Assembly (NCBI GenBank): GCA_034698045.1
Contig: JAQGAU010000227.1
Location: 1-33,868, forward strand
Direction of reading: 5' to 3'
Source: Paramacrobiotus richtersi
Lineage: Eukaryota; Tardigrada; Eutardigrada; Parachela; Macrobiotidae
DNA length: 33,868 bases
Positions 18,670 to 30,119 of the stretch are shown here, in pieces. Numbering within the stretch: position 1 is the stretch's first letter; every line of letters begins with the position of its first letter. The position numbers and the translations under genes are program-made. The notes under the pieces were generated by a model, which worked only from the letters and a program-made list of their open reading frames with translations, was not told the origin of the DNA and searched no databases.

Positions 18670-20551
18670 ATGATGGCTTCTAAAGGTCACTGCGGAATTC
18701 TCATGATATGCATCAGGTTTCATACATTACTCTTACAATTTGGAGGATTTGGATTTTTTCCATTAACAAGAAAACGAGCTGGATCGAAACACAGCTGGGC
18801 TGGCGTTTTACGTTCCTTGATTTGGAGAATCTGGGTGACAGTTCATTTGTTGTCAATCATAACCATGTCGCTGGTGGGCATGTATATTCACCTCTTCATC
18901 AGTCCAGTGAAAAGCGGTTCATTTACCCAGGATGCGATTGGCCAAGTTAGCAATGTCATGGCAAATGTGGTTTCATTGTTTTCTTACTTACACCTAATTT
19001 ACGTCTATGATGACATTTTAAATATCCTTCGCGAGATCGGCAATATTATAACTGCTTATTTTACGCCTCGAACACAAAGAAATCTAACGGCTGTTACGGT
19101 AGTGTCAACAGTGCTCGTTTGTGGATTGTTTTTCTACAGACGTGTGTGGCAAGAGCTGCGTGTGTTGCTGATGGAATGGCCTTCCGTGTCCCCGAAAAAC
19201 AGATATGCTGAAATCCCTCTGTTAGTACCTTCCCTAACGTCGTATCCTGATCTTTTTAGCTGTTTTCGCTTGTTCCTCAGTATACAATGGAATGTTTACA
19301 GCGTACTGCTTAACATAGTTAGTCTGTTTATAATCTTAGTTACAATATCAATCGCGGTTTGTTTCTCCCGGATTGAAGCATGCGCCAAGGAAGTGTTGTA
19401 TGAAAAGTATTCATCAGAAAAATCGTATATCGCGCTAGCTGACGATCACGCCCGTCTGGGAAACGAAGTTTCGAAACTGGATGAGAGAGTCTGCTTTTAT
19501 CGTCTTTCTAGTTACTTGCTATACGTATTAGAATTTGTGAGGTGCGCCCAGTTTATGACAACATCTGTGACTTCTGTTCTTGAAACTGTGGCTGTAGTCG
19601 TTTTGTGGATAACTGTGGATACCTGTTCAATGATTCACCTCCGCGAAAAGGTATGTAATCAGGTATCGGTTCGATACTATCGCACTCTGGTATAGCACAG
19701 TGAATTATGTAGTACTGTACACGACGTTCACGTAAATAAGACAACTATGTTTCGCTTCATATTATCGTATTTTTCGGTCGCTTATACAGGCAGAATCCGT
19801 CATTCCATTGTTTTATGAGTTCCTTAAACGGCTTCGTAACGGGAAAGATAAGAGTGATAATTTCTTCTACATCAACAAGCTAGAGGCACATCCTGTTGGA
19901 ATGTCACTTGGAAAATTCTTTGTTGTCGATCGGCAGTTTGTCGCTGCGGTAAGCCGTAGAGAATTTACAGTAATTTACTGTATGAACGCGCCGTGCGTAC
20001 CAGGCGTGTTTAGGATGTTCACACAGTCTTTCCGTAATCTGCTGGTCTGTTGTTACAGTGGCGCAGTAATCAGCATTTACTTACTGTAATGATAAATGAG
20101 GTCGCGTACACATGAAAAGCCAGTCCTATAACCCTCTCGGTCTTGTGGCTTGTTGTGCAGTGGCAATTCATGCCGTATTTTAGCAAAGAAATCTACGTGG
20201 CATTTGTTATCTCACTAACAATAGTTTTTTCCAAAGAGTGGCTTTTTCTAGGACTAGTAGTAGAGTAGTAGCCGTGGTAGAGTACTAGTAGACTTTTGGG
20301 ACTGGTTTGGAAGAACAGCACCTTAATCCGGTACAGTCTTAGTGATGCAATCGATGCTGTATGAGCATGTAACCTGCGCCGTTTTTTCATTGCAGTTAAC
20401 TGGAGCTGTTGCTACCTATACGATCCTCATGTGGGAGTTGGGCGAGAAAGGCATGTCATTGGATGACGTCGCAATGATAAAAGCATTATTCCATAATGAG
20501 TTCATGAATATCTCCCTTTCGTTGCAACCACCCTGTTATCCAGCAACGTAA
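18670..20551 (+). CDS. Gustatory-receptor-like 7TM protein Gr-3 (431 aa, intact)
   Basis: Exons 18670-19650, 19790-19948 and 20396-20551, all phase-0 junctions, give 432 codons with the TAA stop at 20549-20551. The product is rich in long hydrophobic segments, about seven by eye, with a loop containing SLADDHARLGNEVSKLDE-like sequence (here IALADDHARLGNEVSKLDE). The final exon holds TYTILMWELGEKGMS (residues 387 on), matching in place and form the insect Gr/Or C-terminal signature TYhhhhhQF. A phase-0 intron just before that motif is also typical of Gr genes. In that superfamily the N-terminus is cytoplasmic and subunits form cation channels opened by a ligand; that role is inferred here. The start is the first of two ATGs. 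It is the only one of the three copies without lesions. The ligand is unknown. Confidence 0.85.
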
Positions 20552-20859
20552 TCTGAAGTCCCGCGACTTCCGTATGGCAGGACTGGAAGAAAAAAACATT
20601 TTACAGCAAACGACTGGCAGCGAGCGTCTTTTCTCAGGAAATTTAGGTCAGCCAATCCAGTTTTCTTGTATCCGGCGAACCGCATTTTTGCACAAGTGGT
20701 ACCAGATTCTTGTACAGCTATTGTTCTGAGCTTTTCCGTCTGAGAAATCGATGTGCAGTAAAACTTTACAATTGGGTCGTTGTGTAGTCCTTTACTACTG
20801 CCGTCTAAGACACCGCATGAGTCGGCACGACACATATCGAATTATGCTGATGCCAAGAT

Positions 20860-21055
20860 TTCATTCTTTTGAGCATTGTTTTTGTGTTCTGACGCATTTT
20901 GAATCTCAAGTTACTGCCAGTACTTCGAAAATTAAGAACTTCAGCTATGGACGGTTTTGTAAAGCCCAGACGCAGCCACGCTTGTCCGTGAAATGTTACT
21001 CTATCTGTAGTACTTAATAAAACTTCGACATGAACACAAAAAGAGACTAATAAGT
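20860..21055 (+). repeat. 3' flank of Gr-3 shared with Gr-2
   Basis: Counterpart of 13543-13745. It contains an AATAAA at 21016-21021, about 465 bp past the Gr-3 stop, a reasonable poly(A) signal if this is the 3' UTR. Confidence 0.55.
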
Positions 21056-21616
21056 GACATCTAAAAACATTACGGGCTTTTTAATGCATCGCGTTCTTCA
21101 TACACATAACTGACGCAGTTACTGTAAAACAATGATTGTTCTTACTGGAAGTGATACTAGGTAAGGCTGTTTTCACGACACTTTTTCGCAGCCAAGTTTA
21201 ATTTATAACCAGCATGCGGTGGACCGATAAGAAACAGTATTCTTGTATATTCTCATTCTGCTTGTATTCTACTGCTTGTATGCCTACTTTACTGCTGCCG
21301 CCTTGGCCCTTGGGTACAGTTAATCTCGCTCGTAAACCGATTGATATCGGAAGGCTGAGAAAGCGCGTTCGGATAAAGATAATTTGCTTGTTTACTCCGC
21401 ACCGTAAAAAATCAATGACACGAGAACGAAAACTAACAAAGTGCAAGAAGAAGCTAAAGAGTTCAGAAAACACATCTTTGCACAAACTCTGTATTAAGCG
21501 GAATCATACAGTCTGCTGGTTGCACAATTATCCAGTGGACTTGGAGCACTGTGTACGGCACTGCAGCAATGACAATCTCATCTCGAATAAAGTGTAACCA
21601 AAACCACCACTTTGTA
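21056..21616. other. Spacer between Gr-3 and the GPCR gene
   Basis: Open frames on both strands (for example 21214-21597 +) show no motif. Probably 3' flanks of the two convergent genes. Confidence 0.35.
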
Positions 21617-22783
21617 TCATTTGCATTTAAAGACTTTTCGACCCAACAACTTCAGTCCATTATGCATTTCGACACTGCCAAGGTTAAAAAGAAACGGATT
21701 CACCGCGGACAAGGAATACCCCAGCCAGTAGGTCACCAGATAAATCTTCTGATTCTCGTATCCAATGGCCAGCTCCAGCATCTGATAAACAAACCACGGA
21801 CCAAACTGTATAACCAACGCTGCCAATAGCGCGGACAGCAGCCAGAAGGCCTGCTTCTGTTTCTTCACCCGCATCGCATCCCGTTCCGGTCGGATATCCT
21901 GCACCGCTGTACTTCCGACCCGGATCCCTCTTCTATGTTTAATCCACAATTTCCAAGAAGTCAGAGAATAACAACAAACTGTCACGGCGGACGGGAGCCA
22001 CTGCGTCAATACTGCGACATACACCGAGCTAGCGTAATGAGGCTCGACTGTGATGCTCCAAACGCATTCACCTTGATTGGCACCAATAATGGCCTGATTG
22101 CTGAGCAAACCTGGTAAAATAACGACATTCGACCAAATCCAGCTGGAACAGAGGAGAACAACACATTTCTTTTCTGTGTGGCGCTGGCGATAAGAAATCG
22201 GCCACGTTATAGCCCAGAATCGGTCACAAGCGATGATCATGATTGTTTGCAGACTTTGGGATGTGCCGAGAAAATCGAAATAAATCCAGGCCGTGCACTG
22301 CCAGTCGGGTAGTGGCCAGTGTCGGTGGTATGTTAGAATGGCGAACGAGGTCATAGATATGGCTCCCGTTATGCAGTCGGAGATCGCCAGATTGAAGAGA
22401 TAGTAGTTGAAGACAGTGCGTACATGGGCGACAAATAGAAAGGCTGCGATTATCGCCAGGTTTGTTATTACTGTGGAGGTTATCAAACAGATGACAGGGA
22501 CCAAAACCCATGGTGAAGATGGATGGTGAAAAAGCAAAGAATTGTTCGAATCTGCGTGCGAATTCATAGTGTCGCAATGCAGCTTTAATTTTGATCTGTT
22601 TTCAAAGATGCATGTGCAAGACTCCGGCGAAGGCACATGATTGTTTCTAACGACGGTGGTAGTTGGATGAACAAGCCAAGAGCTCTGTCGACCTAATTGC
22701 ACATCCGGAAATCTAATGCCGCAGATGTCATGCGCTATTTCGACAATGGCACGCAGTTTTAGGAAATCTGTCAAGCGTGTCAT
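21617..22783 (-). CDS. Rhodopsin-like (class A) GPCR, intronless, up to 388 aa
   Basis: One uninterrupted reading frame encodes seven hydrophobic helices with class A landmarks. TM1 is about residues 91-115 with the TN of VITNLA. TM2 has NLAISD. The disulfide Cys are C163 (WQC, start of TM3) and C240. The DRY motif is DRF (187-189). TM4 has the expected Trp (SSWIWSNV). The basic third loop is about 280-312. TM6 ends QFGPWF instead of CWxP. TM7 has SLSAVNPFLFN in place of NPxxY. WPLPDWQC and the long DRF-following loop (WPISYRQRHTEKK) resemble muscarinic/aminergic receptors, but the amine-binding Asp of TM3 is not evident (WIYFDFLG may hold it, uncertain). The first 72 residues look unlike a receptor N-terminus. 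The Met at residue 73 (codon 22567-22565), giving a 316-aa protein with NxS sites near its start, is an equally good start. It converges with Gr-3. Confidence 0.85.
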   Translation of the reverse strand: MTRLTDFLKLRAIVEIAHDICGIRFPDVQLGRQSSWLVHPTTTVVRNNHVPSPESCTCIFENRSKLKLHCDTMNSHADSNNSLLFHHPSSPWVLVPVICLITSTVITNLAIIAAFLFVAHVRTVFNYYLFNLAISDCITGAISMTSFAILTYHRHWPLPDWQCTAWIYFDFLGTSQSLQTIMIIACDRFWAITWPISYRQRHTEKKCVVLLCSSWIWSNVVILPGLLSNQAIIGANQGECVWSITVEPHYASSVYVAVLTQWLPSAVTVCCYSLTSWKLWIKHRRGIRVGSTAVQDIRPERDAMRVKKQKQAFWLLSALLAALVIQFGPWFVYQMLELAIGYENQKIYLVTYWLGYSLSAVNPFLFNLGSVEMHNGLKLLGRKVFKCK

Positions 22784-24192
22784 GACATCGAAAGCATCAA
22801 CTATCGGATGCGCGAAATTGTTGAATGAAAGGGTGATTTATTCCGCGTGATTCGATATTTTCTTATGTGCAGTAATTGTTGATGGCAAGTGCAGGGTGCC
22901 GGTGGTTACATGGGACTTGCAACTTGCTAAATACAGGTGGTTAACTATCTGGTACTAGACACCACCTGGTATCTGCTTACTTATTAGCGAAATATCGAAC
23001 CTTCGCGTCGCGCAACGTCGCTTTCCGTGTTGTACCGTTTATGCGCATTCACAGTATGAATAAACACTGAAAGTAATTTCGTACATTCGAAAGTTCCAGG
23101 TTGATATATAGTCAGCGTTAGAATGCCATCGCAGAAAACTCACACAATTATTTCACAGTTGTAAACCTACCATGCAGCTGATGAAAATAAAAATATCTCT
23201 GCTTTTCTGTTTGTCTATGTACTGATCGTCCATTGGTAGATGTACATCGTCAGCATACACTACTTTCTTTGTAGCCATTCCTTCCGCATTTACACTTATG
23301 GCAATCAGTCGCGTACCGTCGATGCGTTTGTGCCTTTAGCTCGGTTTGACGGAAAAGTCTAAATATTGTTAAGAAATTAAGATACCTTATCATGCATGTT
23401 AAGGTACTTCCCTACCTTAAGCGACTCACGGTATATTAAGTCCGTGTTCTCATGGTAAAGCACGCCGAAATAGAACTGAAAGACTATCAGTGACCTATAA
23501 AGCGCTGCTAACCTTGGTAACAATAAGTTTTGGCGGTTACCTTGGCGTTATTCATTGACACATAATAATGGCTTTCATGTTCTACAGGTTAGTACATTCG
23601 GTACATACGTGCTGCACAGTATGGTTTCGTCATCTTCTAAGCGGTTTACATTAGGTTCCAATCCGGATTTCACGGTCCGGCCCCCGTGTAATCTGGATTT
23701 GCATATTAATCCGTACGATATGCATAAGGACATCAGCGCCAGACGCAGCGTAATGTGCATTGTGCAGCGAAACTCGCGTGGATTTCCGTCAGTTATAGTG
23801 TGATTATGTTCTTACCTTTCTGCCTGTCACATGCTTCCTTGTCATTTGAGCGATTTCAGGTCATTCAGTCAGTTATGTCAACCACACTAGAAAGCAATTT
23901 CCAGATGCATCTTAATTACAAAAATAACTATTACCTAATATCTATCCGGAATTGGTTTCCAGGTTAGAATTGGCATGTCTATTTGATGACTTCCTTAAGC
24001 CGGCACTTTCATCGCAACACGCCTTCGACGGAACTTAACGTTATTAACAATAAGTTCTTTGTTTTGGATTTCTTTGCTTACCTGTGCGCTGCGTTAACCA
24101 CCATTTCATGTTTCTGCCGACATGGTTCTTAACCACTTCGCGAATAACCGAGTATCTCTACTATCTAAAGATTTGTCGTCGTCAAGGTCATC
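22784..24192. other. Spacer between divergent GPCR and GC-B genes
   Basis: The GPCR (-) and GC-B (+) are divergently arranged, so both promoters should lie here. I see no further gene. Open frames at 23555-23803 and 23755-23967 (+) carry no motif. Confidence 0.4.
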
Positions 24193-27100
24193 ATGATTTA
24201 TATTGCATTGGTTATGTACTTTGTGGTTCGTTGGTATGCCATTGCTGGCAGTGTACTAAATGTTGAATTGGTTGCCTTCGGAAGCAAATTTCTTACCAAT
24301 TATGCGCAGCTGGTTTATCTTGGTCCAGCCATGAGTACGGCCGTGGATGACGTAAATGCAAAGTACAATGGAACTCTAAATTTTACCTTGACCTATGTTT
24401 ACGACGACATTCAGTATCCCTCGAATGCTCTGAATGAATATACAGCAAATCAGGTTGCCGAATGGTATTACCGGAAACGGACGGCAGACGCCCTGAATAT
24501 TTTGCTGATACCAAGTACGCAGTGTTAACAAAGATAATTTAAATATAATATACGGTCACTGTTCAACTTAAGTAGTTACGGAAATGACATGTGAAACCTG
24601 TTGTAAATCTTCTGACTAAATCCAGCTTGCTCCCAGCTCCAGACAGATCTACAGCTTGATCATGTCAGGTCGACATTTCTTTGAAAACTTGTTCTCCGAG
24701 CCCTGTACTGAGGTACTCGACTCCAAAAAATTCAGATAACTAACACTAAATTTTCTAAAAATAGAACAATCGTAAGGCACCAGACTTAAGAGCATAACAC
24801 GTATCCTTACGATACACACGGTCAAATGTACTCTTTCTTATCCAATTAGCTGTAAATGAACTTGTAGGTCAAGCCTAGATTAGGTCATTCCATTTTCTTT
24901 TGCTCTTGTTTGAGCTTTACATACCTTGTTTCGATTATGTAATCATCGGCAACTTTGCTACATGATATCTAATTTGCAGATGGCATCATTTTACCGGATC
25001 TCTGCTACTTAATCGAGCAGTGGCACTTCCTGTACATCTCCACGTGAGTTGGCTATTCCATTTCCTTTCTAGCATCATTGCAACAGTCCTTGACAGTGTT
25101 TCAGCTACTCCAGCTATTCGTAACCGGACGCTGAATCCTAGTTGGATATCCACCGCTCGCCTGAACATGCCGGCCATTTCTCAGTTCTTTCTATCCGTAT
25201 TTAAGAAATTCAACTGGAGAACGTTTGTTATTGTGGTGGACGCCAATTCCCCCGATGTTTATCGGGCTGTTGGAGAACGATTGAAGAATGATGCACTCCG
25301 GCATTACGGGACGGCTCCGCTGATGTTGAACGTTCAGGCCGCTCAACCGGGATATGACTTTACAGATATCTTAGGAACAATTCGAAACGTTACGAGAAGT
25401 AAGCTGTTGTTTGGTACAAGATCCCTGTAAGTGTTACAAGTCAGCCCATAATAACTCTAACGTTTCCTAACAGTTGTGGTTTACCTTGGACATGCGAAAT
25501 ACCTGCGAAAATTTCTGGTAATCATGTAGATTCTCGCATTTTGTGTACAATCGAGGAGAATTAACTAATGACGGCTTTGAACAGATCACGGCCGATGCAT
25601 TAAACATGACGGACGGACATTACGTAAGTCAGCGTTGTAATTTATGTGGGTACTTATTGCTCCGACGCTGCATATGCATTAACAGTAGAAGTAATGATCG
25701 AAACTGCAGGTGTTCTTTGGCGTGGATCCGATGAACAACGAACAAGTATACGGAAAACTGCACTGGAGCTACTTCGACGAGAGTGACATGGTAGCATTCA
25801 AACTCGACCAAAATAATCCGAATTGGTTGACGCTGAAAAGGGACAATTAATGGTTTAGGTAGCGAAACGTGCTTTTCAGTCTCTATTAACCTATCGGCCT
25901 GCGGACTATTATGATACGAATAATCCGACTATTGCTGCGAAGGTCATCGAAAATACAAAGCGGGATTTCAATTTCTCGTACGACATTATCCACCAGGTAC
26001 TGTAAAGACCCTGTACGTCGATGGAGAAATGCAGATATTGAGTAATAACGGCGTTTTGGGTTCTGTAGCCATATCAGAGTTTGGTGAGCTCGTATGGAGC
26101 TGTGATGGCTGTTGCGGAGATCCTTTCAGACCTTCAGAAAGCTAACGCTACACAGTCTTTCTCTGGATCTTTCCTGGCGTCATTCTTTTATAACCGATCG
26201 TTTGACAATTCCATGGCACCGATCTACATTGACAAACACGGTGAACGACAGATGGATTCATTTATTTGGCGCTTCGACTCAAATGGGACCGCACTGGTAC
26301 AAGTCTACAGAAAACGCAACCGTGCATACGTTCTAGTAACAACTCACAATTCCACCTGGGAACTCTGTTACAGAAGTTTTTGTATAAGCCGGCAAGCGAT
26401 TCTGCATTGGTTCAGTTACATCAGATCGACCACTGGATGGGGAATTCCTGGCCACCTCTAAACGAGCCCGTTTGCGGTTACACAAATCAGAAAGCCATTT
26501 GCCTCCCAGGTTAGTAATAACTTGAATAAAGCGGCTATCTATTCAGACAGTTTTGGAAAAGTTCGACCCTTTGTACAGTAGGTGACAACACTTACGTTGG
26601 AAAGGTTGTCGGGTCCACATTAACCGTCGTCTTAGTGATACTCCTTGGCCTAAGCCTATACGCATGGTTAGAAACTATGACGGTAACTTTTCCATGTAGA
26701 ATGATTTAGAGGAATATGTTCTTCAGCAAAACGAAGAACGATCTCCGGAGATTACAAGAAACATGGTGGAAGGTGGATGGATGGAAATTAGAATTCTGTC
26801 GTTCAAAATCATCCTGTCGCTCTGATTTGGACCAGCCGGATAAAACCACAAATGCAAACTTTCATAAAGTTTGTGCTCTGTCATTACATATACTAAAACA
26901 CTAGAATTATCGTAATCATCTGCAGAACTATCCGAATATTCGTTATCTGCCGGCCATGCTCATGGAAATTCCAGTATCTATGGAAGTTATCGCGTTATCA
27001 ACACTTGAGTCACAACTGATCAGCCTTTCGGTGATGGAAAGCAATCGCTCGATTGTATCTTATTTAGCAAAGGTACGCTCACTAAAGCTCTTGGCTATTA

Positions 27101-28939
27101 TTAATTACAGTCATTTATCTATACGTTTTGATTACAGCTTCGTTCCATAAACCACGAGAACTTGATTAAGTTAGTTGGCCTGACAATCATACACACTGAA
27201 AAAACAGCTCGGATTGGCGTGGTATTCGAAATGATGGAACGCGGCTGCCTGTATGACCTTTTCTCCTGCCTCATCAGCTGGGATACTGCTTTATCCTGCT
27301 CGTTAATCCTTGATTTTCTGGAAGTAAATTATAATTCCGAGCTGAGAATGTTAGGATTGGGACTGGTATTAATGTGTTGTTAATTAACCAGGGCTTACAA
27401 TTCATCCATTCTTCACCATTGGAATACCACGGAAACCTCTCCGGCCATCACTGCCTTATTGATAAATTTTTTACTCTCAAGATTGCTGGATTTGTCAACG
27501 TCAGGCTCCAGAATGCATTGCGAACAGTTTCGCCAGACATTGTTATTGTGAACCGAAAGCCAGATTCGGCTGACAGTTCACCAGTCAGAGCGCTGCAGAA
27601 ACACGATATCTATGCGACCGGTGTAATCCTGTCTGAAATTTTCAGCAAGCACTCGGTTCCAGACAGAGGTGTGGTCGACTTGGCGTTTCTTTAATCTTCA
27701 GCTTGCTGCTGACGTTAACGTATTGATGTGGTCTTAATGTTTAGGAAGCGTGGGTACATTAACAACACAGAATGACTCTCCTCTTCGAGATTACGAACCA
27801 GTAATCCGGCAATGCCAGCACGCTAATCCAGAGGAAAGGCCAACGGTTAAAGACATCCGAAGTATGCTGGCTGAAATATCATCCATTTTCTCGGCCCGCA
27901 AATCGGGAATAAAACTCGTGGATCGCATTCAAAGAAGACTGCTTGATTATGCCAGAGACCTGGAAACCGAAGTGGCTGTACGAACAAAAAGTCTTGTCGA
28001 AGAAATGGAGCAGTGCGACCGAATCATTGCCCAATTTCTACCGCGGTATGGACGTCAGTTTATAGTAGTTTATAGTAGCACACATTCCCTAAGTTTCTTT
28101 TTTGTATAGACGGGTGGCTCGTCGCATTCGGGCGGGTGAAAGCGTCTTGGCCGAGTTGTATGACAGTGTGACCATCATGTTCATCCAGCTGTCGGGTTTC
28201 TCGACGCTAGTCAGTAATCCTGACACGCTGATAAACCTTGTGAGCGAAGCGGAGAGTAGTCTGGATCGACTCACATCGTCGTATTTGGATGATGCCTATA
28301 AGGTGGAAGCTGTAGATGATTCCTACTTGGTAAACATACTTCAAATTATCATCACGATACGGACAATTCTTTGCGCATGCATTTAAATCAGTAATGACGA
28401 TTGTATACGCAGGTGGTCAGTGGCTTACCTGTAAGGAATGGCAGCCGCCATATCAGTATTATCTTGGATTTATCCATTCGGACGATGCAGATTATCGGGC
28501 ATCACTTTGCTCGGTATAATATCGAATTCAGAGCTGGCATCCATTCAGGTATTGAACGTTTGGAATGCCACTAGAAAAGTATAGGGTAACTCTGCCTCTT
28601 TCTACTCAAGGTCCATGTGCAGCGGGAGGTGTCGGATTTCGTCGGCTTCGATACTGCATGTGAGCTGACCATCGCTATAGATCGTGACCAAACATTACGC
28701 AGTGTGTTTCGATTTCTAGGTTTGGTGATACTGTAAATACCACATCCAGGATTTGTTCCCATGGACTACCAGGTCGCATCCATGTCAGCCAGTTTTCCGC
28801 TCACATGGTGACTGGTAATCCAGCTTTTCAGCTGGAGAACCGAGGAATATTGTCCATCAAGGGCAAAGGAGAGATGGAAACGTTTTGGTTGCTACCTCCA
28901 AATTCAGTAGATCAAACTGGGATCGACTCATTGTCGTAA
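24193..28939 (+). CDS. Receptor-type guanylate cyclase GC-B (19 exons, 1038 aa)
   Basis: Exons: 24193-24514, 24980-25043, 25097-25398, 25474-25517, 25585-25623, 25710-25790, 25859-25996, 26069-26296, 26374-26509, 26582-26666, 26727-26868, 26926-27072, 27138-27323, 27392-27668, 27745-28045, 28110-28329, 28413-28548, 28611-28659, 28720-28939. All junctions keep frame; stop TAA 28937-28939. Layout as GC-A: signal peptide (MIYIALVMYFVVRWYAIAG), ANF-receptor domain with NPSWISTARLN and several NxS/T sites, one transmembrane helix (VVGSTLTVVLVILLGLSLY, about 460-478), degenerate kinase-homology domain (HGNLSGHHCLID, no catalytic Asp; AGFV for DFG), helix LVDRIQRRLLDYARDLETEV, cyclase. In the cyclase the first metal Asp is Gln857 (MFIQLSGF). 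KVEAVDD, RYCMFGDTVN and NTTSRI are kept. Exon 8 (228 bp) equals exons 8 plus 9 of GC-A (51+180) minus one codon, so one intron differs. More diverged from GC-A than GC-C is. Convergent with GC-C. Confidence 0.93.
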
Positions 28940-29162
28940 TGCTGTATAGTCTTGCTGGGCCCGGATTCTAATTCTGCGATACATTATACCAAAATTGGTT
29001 TTGTTACTTATCGTTATTCGCCCATAAATTTCTTATGGGCGGTGGATTGGTCAACTAAAGGTGACTTAAATCATATAGGTATGGAGCTTGCATATGGGGC
29101 GGCAGAAACGTTTGTGCCCAAAGTTCCAGGGCAGAAATGACCTTTTAAGCCAAGTATTGCCT

Positions 29163-29168
29163 AATAAA
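29163..29168 (+). terminator. Candidate poly(A) signal of GC-B
   Basis: AATAAA lies 224 bp past the GC-B stop and is followed by a GT-rich stretch, the usual arrangement of a cleavage site. Confidence 0.5.
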
Positions 29169-29284
29169 GTGTTTACAGTGCACGGAGGTTGAAATCCAAA
29201 CAATTGTTGCTCACACTAACATGGTCTTAGGTAGATCATATCGATGTGAGCCGCATAAACAGCAATGATCGCAAAAAGAATGTA

Positions 29285-29491
29285 AATCAGTTGATTTACT
29301 CCGGATCTGGCATGAGTGTCGCTATTAATTATTCGAGTACTGTACAAATCGAATTCAGAGCCTGACAGTTGCAAAAGATATTGAGAATAATCTGTTGACG
29401 AATATATTAACCCATGACGCCATGAATGGCAGTCGAATGGCACTACCCTACCCGGAACACGATAAGTAATCATTTTTGCTGATTCCGGGTA
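29285..29491 (+). pseudogene. Relic of a receptor guanylate cyclase first exon
   Basis: Translation of the plus strand gives QLIYSGSGMSVAINYSST, matching QLTYLGPPMSVAVDYANT of GC-A exon 1. Further on, in shifted frames, come DEYI, then VEWHYPTRNT (GC-B has AEWYYRKRTAD), then a TTTTTGCTGATTCCGG|GTAAAA block equal to the LLIPG exon end and its splice donor. Order and spacing match exon 1, but several stops and frame changes separate the blocks. No following exons are visible in 29491-30119. It closely resembles GC-A rather than GC-B, so it is not simply a duplicated piece of its neighbour. Confidence 0.75.
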
Positions 29492-30119
29492 AAAAAGTGT
29501 CGTATATGCGTTCGAGAAGCAGACAATACCCTTTGCCTTGTGTAAAATGGAAAAAATCTTTGACACAAATCATTTTTGATTCTCACCACGGCAAGCATTT
29601 TTTCCGACTAGTTTCGGTCGTGGAATACTTACCTTACTTATAACCATGCTATTTATCTGTCATTATTACCAAATAATATTATTTCTCTATTGCTACTGAA
29701 AGCGGATAGCTGATCAGGCGTCCCACGGAAGAGCAACAGCTGTTCTTTGCTCTGAATCAGCATGAAGAAATCAGAAGGTCACCGCACCATCTTTATAATT
29801 CAGAATACAGGCAGATCAACAGAACCATAAAAATGCAAATCATTCACTCGCCAGATTCAAAAATGTAACATCCACTTATCACAAGCCCAAGTTATTCATG
29901 GTATTCATCGACCGAAATAAGGGAGCGGAGGTCCTCTACAGGAAGCCCTGTATGCTCCCTTAAAATGGCTTTCGTGTTGTCTGTCGGTCGGAGGGTCACG
30001 ACAAAGAATAGTAGTTTTCTGCTTCCCAGAACTAATAAGGCCATCACCTTCCTGTTCCTTCTCTTTGGCCTCGTAATGCTTACTTAACAACAGGTCCTCG
30101 TGTTGACACCTTCAACGGC
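29492..30119. other. Spacer between relic and the 3' end of GC-C
   Basis: Presumed to include the 3' UTR of GC-C on the minus strand. A small inverted repeat (AAGGGAGC ... GCTCCCTT, about 29918-29961) is present. No gene recognised; the open frame at 29905-30090 (-) has no motif. Confidence 0.35.

Noticed and set aside
20235-20302. Repetitive TAGTAG-rich stretch in Gr-3 intron 2
   Set aside because: Simple low-complexity sequence, short and irregular; not an array of spaced repeats.
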